From Actinoallomurus iriomotensis (GTDB taxonomy: Bacteria > Actinomycetota > Actinomycetes > Streptosporangiales > Streptosporangiaceae): a stretch of 64,000 bases of DNA. Both the position numbers and the translations under genes were made by a program. Shown here piece after piece: positions 35,073 through 42,311 of this stretch. The DNA is taken from contig NZ_BSTJ01000012.1 in assembly GCF_030269445.1 (NCBI RefSeq), forward strand, positions 124,001-188,000, in the 5' to 3' direction. The notes beneath the pieces were generated by a model. That model was not told the DNA's origin and searched no databases. It saw nothing but the letters and a program-made list of their open reading frames with translations. Every line of letters starts with the position of its first letter. Position 1 is the first letter of the stretch.

Positions 35073-35291
35073 TCAAGGCCGGAGCCGCTCGCCGATCCCA
35101 CCGCGGTGCGCGTCCTCCCGGACCTCCAGCGCGTACGGCGTCGGGATCATCGAGTGGCCGGTGCGCACCAGGCTGTCGTCGCCGGTCACGGTGCGCAGCC
35201 GACCGCGCGTACGGCTGATCGCGGGCGAGGACGGCCGCAGCCGCTCTGCGGCGCCCATCACGCTGCCCTCCTCAAGCAGGGCGTCGAGCAC
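35073..35291 (-). pseudogene. LysR-family regulator, N-terminal remnant
   Basis: About 70 codons encode the N-terminal winged-helix of a LysR-type regulator (LDALLEEGSVMGAAERLRPS, then PAISRTRGRLRTVTGDDSLV and PTPYALEVRE). The frame stops at 35073 before the linker helix is complete, and no effector domain remains downstream. The ATG/GTG region lacks a ribosome site. It sits between the RiPP operon and the lectin gene and is probably a deletion remnant. Its former target is unknown. Confidence 0.7.
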
Positions 35292-35319
35292 CGTTTTACC
35301 TGGAATGGCCGGTCCGCTA

Positions 35320-36402
35320 CTACGCCTGGGTGTTGGTCGCCCAGATCGCGTTGTGGCCGTCGTAGATCACCATGTTGGAGTCGGCCTGGAGGACCAGCGT
35401 GGCATTGGGGTGGCCGTAGGTCCCCGCGGCCCAGACCGCCGTTCGCTTACCGGCGTAGATGACCAGGTTGCCGTCGGTCTGGAGCTCGCAGTAGACCCCG
35501 GCCCGGTGTGTCCCGGAGGACCAGATGATCCTGCCCCTCTTGTTGCGCAGCACGAGGTTCCCGCCGCGCTGCATGGTGAGGGCGATGACATTCGTCCGCC
35601 ACGTGTCGCCCGGGTGGAGGTCCAGCGCGGAGTGGACCTCAAGGGCATAGGGCGCTCCGCCCGACTTCGGCAGCTCGCTCGACGGCACGCTGTTGGCGCT
35701 CACCCGACTGGCGGACGAGCCTTTCTTGGCCGAACGCTTGGGCTCGGCGAGCGTCTTGCCCTTGCTCTTGCCCTTGGGCTTGGCGCTGGACTTGGCCTTC
35801 GCGGATGCCGACGGTGACGCGGAAGAGGAGGTGGAAGGGGATGCGGTGGCCGACGGCGAGGCGGGGACGAACGCGCCCGGCGGCTGCTGACCGCCGTCCG
35901 GCGCGAGCATGTTGCCCGCGGCGTCGGTCCGTTGTTTCTCGTGATCGTGCGAGCCCCGCCCGACCAGCAGGATCGGGATCGCCAGCAGAATGGCCCCGCC
36001 GATCCCGGCGGCGGCCAGCATGGGCTTCTTAGGCCGGCCGGGAGGCATCCCGCCGTCTCCCGTATCGGGATCCACAGCCGTCGGCGAAACGGGCTCGGGC
36101 TCCTTCGCCTCCGCCGCGGCCGTGGATTGCGCCCCGGCGTCGCCGGTCTTCTCCTTCAGGCCGCCGGCCGTCTCGCCGGCGGAGGCGGAAGCAGCGGGAG
36201 CACCGCTCTTCGCCGCTGACGCGGAATCCGCCGTGACGAGTTCCGCGGCGGCGTGGATGTCCACATCCGGCAACTCGACCGGCCGGCGGACGCCGAGCTG
36301 ATTCGTGCGTTCGCCCGATCCAGATTCCGAAGACGCGTCCGTGTTCTTCACGGTGCCCGTGTCAGTTTCTGAACTGCGGTGATGCTTCGGCTGACGCGGC
36401 AT
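35320..36402 (-). CDS. membrane-anchored bulb-type mannose-lectin (B-lectin) protein
   Basis: This 360-residue protein has a long, low-complexity cytoplasmic Glu/Ala/Ser region and a single transmembrane helix (AAAGIGGAILLAIPILLVG). An external Ser/Lys/Pro-rich stalk (SPSASAKAKSSAKPKGKSKG) leads to a C-terminal B-lectin beta-prism. Two of the three sugar-binding signatures QxDxNxVxY are intact (LQTDGNLVIY, LQADSNMVIY); the first is degenerate (MQRGGNLVL). It likely binds mannose-type glycans at the cell surface. ATG 36402 is chosen because upstream codons look non-coding; AAAGG lies upstream. It stands alone. Confidence 0.82.
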   Translation of the reverse strand: MPRQPKHHRSSETDTGTVKNTDASSESGSGERTNQLGVRRPVELPDVDIHAAAELVTADSASAAKSGAPAASASAGETAGGLKEKTGDAGAQSTAAAEAKEPEPVSPTAVDPDTGDGGMPPGRPKKPMLAAAGIGGAILLAIPILLVGRGSHDHEKQRTDAAGNMLAPDGGQQPPGAFVPASPSATASPSTSSSASPSASAKAKSSAKPKGKSKGKTLAEPKRSAKKGSSASRVSANSVPSSELPKSGGAPYALEVHSALDLHPGDTWRTNVIALTMQRGGNLVLRNKRGRIIWSSGTHRAGVYCELQTDGNLVIYAGKRTAVWAAGTYGHPNATLVLQADSNMVIYDGHNAIWATNTQA

Positions 36403-36643
36403 CGTGGTGGCTGCCTTTCTGTCCGTGGAAGGCGGCTGATCTCCGCCGGTACGCCCGGGACCGCACGACGTTGCGCGGCAACACTCAGACCGTACCGAGG
36501 CGGCTCGGCAGAACGTCACCCTTATTCGTTCATACGAGCGCGACGGCATTCGAGTTCACTGCCGGTTTCATCGGCGGGTTCGAGCCCCGGCGAACATGGG
36601 AACAGGCACATAACCAATTCCACTTCGTACCGTTAACCGAGGT

Positions 36644-37711
36644 ATGAAGCTCTCAGTCGGTGCGTCAGCAGCGGCGCTCATTGTCGGCCTCGCCGTGCCG
36701 GTGGCCGTTGGACCCGCACAGGCCGCCACGACCAGCGCCGCCTCCAGTACTCCGACTCGTGCGGGTGCCGCAGCCGCGATCACCGTGCGCGGCACGACAC
36801 ACGACGGCCCGCGGGTGATCAAGTACACGGTCTCGACGCCGTCGCTGGCCATGTCGACCAAGACCCCCGTGAGCGTCGACGTCGTCCTACCCGCGGGCTA
36901 CAGCGAGCACCCCCACCGTCGCTATCCGGTGCTCTACGAGCTCCCAGGCACCAGCAACACCGCGAATGAAATAGTGAACAACACCCGCGTCGTGACGTTG
37001 ACCCAGAAGCTGGGGCTCATCGTGGTGATCCCTGACGGCGGCTACAACGGCGACGGTGGCGGCTTCTACACCGACTGGGTCGACAAGTCGACGCGTCTGG
37101 GTGTGGAGAACTGGGAGACCTTCCACACCAGGGAGCTGGTGCCCTGGATCGACACCCACTTCCGTACCAAGCGCTCCCGCGCGGGTCGCGCCATCACCGG
37201 CGTCTCTCAAGGAGGCTTCGGGTCGATGTCGTACGCCGCACGCCACCCCGACCTGTACGGCGCCGCCGCCGCGTTCTCCGGAGCGGTCGACATCCACCAC
37301 GGACCAGTGTGCGTGGTCGGGGCAGATGTTCTCATCTCGGCCATCATGACCGGCCTGAATCAGGTCGAACCCTTCGCTCCCTTCGGCAACCCCCTGACCG
37401 ATGCGGCGAACTGGAAGGCACACGATCCGGGAAGCATCATCGGCAAGCTCGACGGTACGCGCATCGACCTCTACACCAGCACCGGTGTGCCCGCGGCCGG
37501 CGACCTGAGCAGCGTCTCCGTACTCGGCACCGCGGCCATGGAGGCGCTTCTCCACCAGTCCAACCTGTGCTTCAAGCGAGCTGCCGACAATGCGGGAGTC
37601 GCCTACCACTGGCACGGCTACCTGATCGGCACCCACGACTGGCGGTACGCCGTCCGCTCCCTCGCCGACTACCTGCCCCGCGTCATGAGCTTCTTCCGAA
37701 CCGGTCGCTGA
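36644..37711 (+). CDS. secreted esterase, alpha/beta-hydrolase (antigen-85/esterase D-like)
   Basis: This 355-residue precursor begins with a Sec signal peptide (MKLSVGASAAALIVGLAVPV, then AVGPAQA). The mature enzyme carries the nucleophile elbow TGVSQGGFGSMSYA (GxSxG with Ser-Gln-Gly-Gly), an oxyanion region YPVLYELPGTSN and a candidate catalytic His in IGTHDWRYAV. The arrangement is that of the putative-esterase family containing the mycolyltransferase antigen 85 and feruloyl esterases. It is not clear which acyl group it hydrolyses. It is a single gene, convergent with the tRNA that follows. Confidence 0.86.
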   Translation: MKLSVGASAAALIVGLAVPVAVGPAQAATTSAASSTPTRAGAAAAITVRGTTHDGPRVIKYTVSTPSLAMSTKTPVSVDVVLPAGYSEHPHRRYPVLYELPGTSNTANEIVNNTRVVTLTQKLGLIVVIPDGGYNGDGGGFYTDWVDKSTRLGVENWETFHTRELVPWIDTHFRTKRSRAGRAITGVSQGGFGSMSYAARHPDLYGAAAAFSGAVDIHHGPVCVVGADVLISAIMTGLNQVEPFAPFGNPLTDAANWKAHDPGSIIGKLDGTRIDLYTSTGVPAAGDLSSVSVLGTAAMEALLHQSNLCFKRAADNAGVAYHWHGYLIGTHDWRYAVRSLADYLPRVMSFFRTGR

Positions 37712-37822
37712 CGAGATCGTCCATGCGGCGGCCCGGCCACGAGCCAGGGTCTGACGTACATGCCCCACGAACGCGTCGTCCGCGCCGAGACAAGTCTCAA
37801 CGCGGACAGCGTGGGCGAACTG

Positions 37823-37911
37823 TGGTGTCCGAGGGGGGACTTGAACCCCCATGCCCCGTGAAGGGCACTAGCACCTCAAGCTAGCGCGTCTGCCTATTCC
37901 GCCACCCGGAC
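37823..37911 (-). tRNA. tRNA-Leu (anticodon GAG), CCA encoded
   Basis: The minus strand folds into a complete class II tRNA. The acceptor stem GTCCGGG pairs with CTCGGAC and the discriminator is A. The anticodon stem CTAGC/GCTAG has loop TTGAGGT (anticodon GAG at 37875-37877). The long variable arm is TGCCC/GGGCA, the T arm GGGGG-TTCAAGT-CCCCC. The genomic 3' CCA occupies 37823-37825. It reads CUC and CUU leucine codons. Confidence 0.96.
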
Positions 37912-38088
37912 GTGGTGAGCCTGCGGTCTCCCGCAGCGGCTGCCACACGATAGCAAATCCCCGGTGATGCCGCGAAGTCGCAGGCGGCCGTGCGGGGCGG
38001 CACGGCCCCTGGGGGAGGATGGGCCGAAGCCTGCAACAAGCCGCGGAAGTCGGCAGACGCTGCGGAAGTCGACAGAAGGAGGATCACC

Positions 38089-39396
38089 GTGAGTCACCCT
38101 TCGGCGGAGGACGAGGTCGTCGAGCTGTGCAGCGAGCTCATACGCATCGACACCAGCAACCCCGGGGATCACAGTGGTCCCGGGGAGCGTCAGGCCGCGG
38201 AGTACGTCGCGGAGAAGCTCGCCGACGTCGGGCTCGAGCCGAAGATCTACGAGTCGCACGAGAAGCGGTCGAGTGTGGTCGTGCGGGTCGAGGGGGCCGA
38301 CCCGGAGAGAGACGCCCTCCTCATCCACGGGCATCTCGACGTCGTGCCGGCCCAGAAGGACGACTGGACCCGTGACCCCTTCGGCGGTGAGGTCGCCGAC
38401 GGCTGTGTCTGGGGCCGTGGCGCGGTCGACATGAAGGACATGGACGCGATGGTCCTGGCCGTCATGCGCGAGCGGCTGAGGCAGGGCAGGCGGCCCGAGA
38501 GGGACGTCGTCCTGGCCTTCCTCGCCGACGAGGAGGCCGGCGGCACCTGGGGCGCGCACTGGCTGGTCGACAATCACCCGGAGCTGTTCGAGGGCTGCAC
38601 CGAGGCGATCGGCGAGGTCGGCGGGTTCAGCCTGACCCTCCCGAACGACCAGCGTCTGTATCTCATCGAGACGGCCGAGAAGGGCCTGGCGTGGATGCGG
38701 CTGACCGCCACGGGCACCGCGGGCCACGGCTCGATGGTGCACCACGACAACGCCGTCACCGCGCTGGCGGCGGCGGTCGGGCGGCTGGGGGAGCACGAGT
38801 TCCCGATCCAGCTGACGAAGACGGTGCGGGCCTTCCTGGAGGAGCTCTGCGAGGCGAACGGGACGGAGTTCGACCCGGACGACGTGGAGAAGACGGTCGA
38901 GGGCCTGGGTCCGCTGAAGAGGATGATCGGCGCGACACTCAGGAACACCCTGAATCCGACCGTCCTGGGTGGCGGCTACAAGGCGAACGTCATCCCGCAG
39001 ACCGCGATCGCTCAGGTGGACGGCAGGTTCCTGCCCGGGCACGAGGAGGAGTTCTTCGACACGGTCGACGAGCTGCTGGGCGAGCACGTGAGCCGGGAGT
39101 TCGTGCACCACGACATCGCCGTGGAGACCGAGTGGGAGGGGCCGCTGGTCGAGGCGATGGCGGCGGCGCTGCGCGCGCACGATCCGCAGGCGCGCCCGGT
39201 TCCGTACTGCCTTTCGGGCGGTACGGACGCCAAGTCGTTCTCGACGCTGGGGATGAAGTGCTACGGCTTCGCGCCGCTGAAACTTCCGAAAGATCTCGAC
39301 TTCTCCGGCATGTTCCACGGCATCGACGAACGAGTTCCGGTCGACGGGCTCCGTTTCGGCGTCCGCGTCCTCGACCATTTTCTCGACCACATCTGA
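38089..39396 (+). CDS. M20-family metallopeptidase (dipeptidase/deacylase type)
   Basis: This 435-residue cytosolic enzyme has the binuclear-zinc motifs IHGHLDVVPA (His-x-Asp), GRGAVDMKDMDAMV (bridging Asp) and DEEAGG (catalytic Glu followed by ligand). The dimerisation domain occupies the middle third, and a His ligand sits in the FSGMFHGIDE region near the C-terminus. It matches the actinobacterial M20/M25/M40 peptidase group. GTG 38089 follows a perfect AAGGAGG; the frame is open further upstream but reads non-coding. It probably hydrolyses peptides or N-acyl amino acids; substrate unknown. Confidence 0.92.
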   Translation: MSHPSAEDEVVELCSELIRIDTSNPGDHSGPGERQAAEYVAEKLADVGLEPKIYESHEKRSSVVVRVEGADPERDALLIHGHLDVVPAQKDDWTRDPFGGEVADGCVWGRGAVDMKDMDAMVLAVMRERLRQGRRPERDVVLAFLADEEAGGTWGAHWLVDNHPELFEGCTEAIGEVGGFSLTLPNDQRLYLIETAEKGLAWMRLTATGTAGHGSMVHHDNAVTALAAAVGRLGEHEFPIQLTKTVRAFLEELCEANGTEFDPDDVEKTVEGLGPLKRMIGATLRNTLNPTVLGGGYKANVIPQTAIAQVDGRFLPGHEEEFFDTVDELLGEHVSREFVHHDIAVETEWEGPLVEAMAAALRAHDPQARPVPYCLSGGTDAKSFSTLGMKCYGFAPLKLPKDLDFSGMFHGIDERVPVDGLRFGVRVLDHFLDHI

Positions 39397-39491
39397 ATCA
39401 GCCACAATGATCGCTCTCCGTGGTGCTACGGTAACCCACCGTACGGAGCGCACTCGCGCTCCGTGACGGTGGTCAACGCCAAGGAGGGCGC

Positions 39492-40262
39492 GTGGTTTCT
39501 GGACGGTCGCGAGTGTGGAGGTTCGCCTCCGCGGTCGCACGCTGTCCGGGCACCCTGACGCCCAGGCCGGTGATCCGGCGCCTGCTCACCATGGCGGGCA
39601 TCGCGGTCGCCGGCTGGCTGCTGGGCGTCGCCGGTCACGCACACGCCGACCAGGCGCACGCCGACACCGTTCCGGGAGCACGCCTTCCCAGCGTCGCCGC
39701 GCCCGTCGATCACGTGACCGCACTCGCGGCCGACGTGCTGGACACGCGCGGTGTCGTCCCGGCCGTGCAGAGAAAGACCGAAGAGTCCGGAACGGTTCTC
39801 ACGCCCGCCCGTCCGCCGGCGATCCTCGCCCTGCCACCCGCGGTGAAGGAAAAGCCGCGGCCCCGCACGCCGGTGGGCTCGGCTGGCCCTTCTCGGACAC
39901 AACGACACGGCGGCGCCGGTTCCCGAGCCGGAGTCTCCGGCGGACCGATGATCCACATCGGGCCGCACGTCGTAACGGGGGCGTCCGAGAAGGTCTCCAC
40001 CGATCGCGTGGCGCACCAGCGCGTGCCGCACCAGCGGGTGCACGCGCCGTCCGCCCCGAGGCGGCCGCTGCCGCAGCGAGGGCAAGTGCCGCCCTCGTCC
40101 GCCGGCGGCGACGGCTTCGGCGGCTTCCATCCGGCCGGGGTCCGCCGCAGGACCGAGCCGGTCACGGCACTCAGCCGTCCCGCCATCCCCATCCTGCGCA
40201 CCGGCGTGCTTCCCCCGGTCGTCCGCACCGCGGCGGACGAGCCCTCCTTCTCCCCTGACTAG
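39492..40262 (+). CDS. secreted/anchored proline- and arginine-rich hypothetical protein
   Basis: This 256-residue protein starts at GTG 39492 after AAGGAGG. A basic N-terminus of about 30 residues precedes one hydrophobic segment (MAGIAVAGWLLGVAGHAHA) that looks like a long signal peptide or anchor. The rest is low complexity and Pro/Arg/His rich, including a small repeat RVAHQRVPHQRVH, with no cysteines beyond one near the start. It directly precedes the chaplin-like gene (124-base gap, same strand). A cell-wall or surface partner role is possible. I do not recognise the family. Confidence 0.7.
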   Translation: MVSGRSRVWRFASAVARCPGTLTPRPVIRRLLTMAGIAVAGWLLGVAGHAHADQAHADTVPGARLPSVAAPVDHVTALAADVLDTRGVVPAVQRKTEESGTVLTPARPPAILALPPAVKEKPRPRTPVGSAGPSRTQRHGGAGSRAGVSGGPMIHIGPHVVTGASEKVSTDRVAHQRVPHQRVHAPSAPRRPLPQRGQVPPSSAGGDGFGGFHPAGVRRRTEPVTALSRPAIPILRTGVLPPVVRTAADEPSFSPD

Positions 40263-40386
40263 GACCCCACCACCGGTCCGTACGCATGACACGGACCGGT
40301 TTTCGGCACGCCCGCGGTCCAGGCGGTCGTGCCGTACCCACCCCGAGAAGTTGTTCGGTCAATCCTGTCCAAATGAGGAGCATCAC

Positions 40387-41808
40387 ATGCGTATGTGGGC
40401 GAAAGGCGCCGCAGGTGCCACCCTGCTCACCGCGAGCTTCGTCGCGCTCGGGGCCGTTCCGGCCCTTGCCGACGGGACCGACGGCGACGGCAGCGTCCTG
40501 GGCGGTAACCAGGTCAATGCCCCGATCTCCGTTCCGGTTAACGTCAGCGGCAACTCCGTCGCGGCCATCGGCCACGCGGTCGCCGGATCCCGGGGCGGCG
40601 CGGCGGTCAACGGCTACCGCTTCGGCGGCGGCAACGGCCACACGTCCGGCCGGCACAGCATCGGCGGCGGCAACCAGATCAACGCGCCGATCACCGCTCC
40701 GATCAACGCCTGCGGCAACGCGGTCGCGGTCATCGGCGGCTCGCTGGCCGGCTGCCGGGGCGGCGCGGCGGTAACGGGCTACCGCCTCAGCGGCGGTCAC
40801 GGCCACACCTCCGGTCGCCACAGCGTCCTGGGCGGCAACCAGGTGAACGCGCCGATCACCGCGCCCGTCAACATCTGCGGCAACACCGCAGCGGTGATCG
40901 GTGACGCGCTCGCCGGCTGCCGGGGCGGCGCCGGCGTCGCGCCGAGCGGCTACCGCACCAGCGGCGGCGGCCGTACGTCCGGCCGGCACAGCATCCTGGG
41001 CGGCAACCAGGTCCACGCGCCGGTCAACGCGCCCATCAACGTCTGCGGCAACGCCATCGGCAACGCGCTCGCCGGCTGCCAGGGCGGGGCGAGCGTCGGC
41101 GGACCGGGCGGGTACTACGGGCACCACGGCTTCCACGGCCGTACCTCGGGCGTCGGCAGCATCGGCGGCGGCAACCAGGTCCACGCGCCGATCACCGCGC
41201 CGGTCGACGTCTGCGGCAACGCCGCGGCCGTCCTCGGCCGCGCGGTCGCGGGCTGCCAGGGGGCCCTGCCGGGCGCCTACCCGTCGTCCGGCGGCTTCCA
41301 CGGCCGTACGTCCGGCGTCGGCAGCATCGGCGGCGGCAACCAGGTCCACGCGCCGATCACCGCGCCCGTGGACGCGTGCGGCAACGCCGTCGCGGTCGTC
41401 GGGCACGCGCTCGGCAGCTGCGGCGCCACCTCCGGCGGGTACGGCGACGACTGCGTCACCCCGTACAGCGCGCGGATGAGCGGCCTGCCGCAGCTTCCGG
41501 TCGACCCCGCGTCGCTGCGCACCGGCGCCCTGCCGGTCGCGATGGGCGCCACGCCCGCCCTGCCGAAGCTTCCGCAGGGGATGAACTTGCAGTCCGCCGG
41601 GGTGGCGAACCCGCTCGGCGGCGGTCTGAACGTTCCGGTCGTGGGCGGCCCGCCGAAGCAGCTCCCGCCGGTCGGCCTCGCCGCGGCCGAGTCCTCGACG
41701 AGCGCGCGGAACGGCGCGCTGATGGCGCTGGCGCTGGGCGGCATGTTCGCCGCCTCGGCCGGCACGATCTCGGTGGCCCGCCGTCTGGGCCGCCGGTCCG
41801 GCCGCTGA
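40387..41808 (+). CDS. long chaplin-like cell-wall protein with six chaplin repeats
   Basis: This 473-residue exported protein has a signal peptide ending PALA, then six units of the chaplin type. Each contains GGNQVNAPI(T/S)xPVNxCGN followed by hydrophobic V(A)VIG, joined by Gly/His/Ser-rich spacers (TSGRHS). Repeat 1 lacks the first Cys and repeat 4 lacks the VIG part. A Pro-rich region, an LPPVG motif, a hydrophobic segment and a GRRSGR tail end the protein. Chaplins self-assemble into amyloid fibres on aerial hyphae. Streptomyces long chaplins have two repeats and LPxTG, so six repeats and LPPVG are atypical. ATG 40387 follows GAGGAG. Confidence 0.88.
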   Translation: MRMWAKGAAGATLLTASFVALGAVPALADGTDGDGSVLGGNQVNAPISVPVNVSGNSVAAIGHAVAGSRGGAAVNGYRFGGGNGHTSGRHSIGGGNQINAPITAPINACGNAVAVIGGSLAGCRGGAAVTGYRLSGGHGHTSGRHSVLGGNQVNAPITAPVNICGNTAAVIGDALAGCRGGAGVAPSGYRTSGGGRTSGRHSILGGNQVHAPVNAPINVCGNAIGNALAGCQGGASVGGPGGYYGHHGFHGRTSGVGSIGGGNQVHAPITAPVDVCGNAAAVLGRAVAGCQGALPGAYPSSGGFHGRTSGVGSIGGGNQVHAPITAPVDACGNAVAVVGHALGSCGATSGGYGDDCVTPYSARMSGLPQLPVDPASLRTGALPVAMGATPALPKLPQGMNLQSAGVANPLGGGLNVPVVGGPPKQLPPVGLAAAESSTSARNGALMALALGGMFAASAGTISVARRLGRRSGR

Positions 41809-41851
41809 CCGACAACGTCGCGGGGGTCGGCCCCGCGAGGTGAGCAGGACC

Positions 41852-41892
41852 GCTTTGCCTGTCCCGGAGCCATGGCCCGGGGCAGGCAAAGC
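41852..41892 (+). terminator. strong hairpin terminator after the chaplin-like gene
   Basis: A 16-bp stem (arms 41852-41867 and 41877-41892, with one G-U pair) and a nine-base loop lies 44 bases after the stop codon. It is followed by CCTATTAAA. It sits between the convergent chaplin-like and DUF5703 genes and may serve both. Confidence 0.8.
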
Positions 41893-41982
41893 CCTATTAA
41901 AGGGGGGAGGCGCCTCGGCGGCCCCGGGTCACGTCTTCGGAACATTGATGTAGCGTCGAAGGAGACAAGGGGTGGCCGCCGG

Positions 41983-42168
41983 TCAGAGGGTACGCTTCGC
42001 GCGGATGACCTTTCGGCGCAGCTGGATTCGGCGTCTGCCGTCCGGGTAGACACGGACGCGGACAAGCTCCCACCCACCGTGCTCGGCATGCTCGACCAGG
42101 ATCTGCCTGGCGGCGTCACGTGTCGTGCCGCGCGGCAGACGCAGTACTAGGTAGGAGTACTCAAGCAT
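41983..42168 (-). CDS. DUF5703-family small protein
   Basis: This 61-residue basic protein (MLEYSYLVLRLPRGTTRDAA, then GGWELVRVRVYPDGRRRI and a RRKVIRAKRTL tail) belongs to a short family conserved in actinobacteria and usually found near topA and other housekeeping genes. Its function is unknown; the fold is predicted to be a small alpha/beta barrel-like unit. It is divergent from topA with a 143-base gap, which must hold both promoters. Confidence 0.88.
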   Translation of the reverse strand: MLEYSYLVLRLPRGTTRDAARQILVEHAEHGGWELVRVRVYPDGRRRIQLRRKVIRAKRTL

Positions 42169-42311
42169 TGCCCTTATTCTGCTCCGTCTAGGGTCCTAAC
42201 GGGGGGCGAGGACCCTCTTCCGCGGAACCGGTCTACTGTTTCTCACCGTTGACCGCGGAACGGCACCCGAGCGACTCCCGCCCGAGTCGAGACTTGCGAG
42301 GTTCAGGCATC

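Noticed and set aside
40450-41450. Regular repeats that could suggest a CRISPR array or tandem-repeat artefact
   Set aside because: The repeats are about 150-165 bp, vary by codon, keep a reading frame and encode chaplin-type units, so they are coding repeats.
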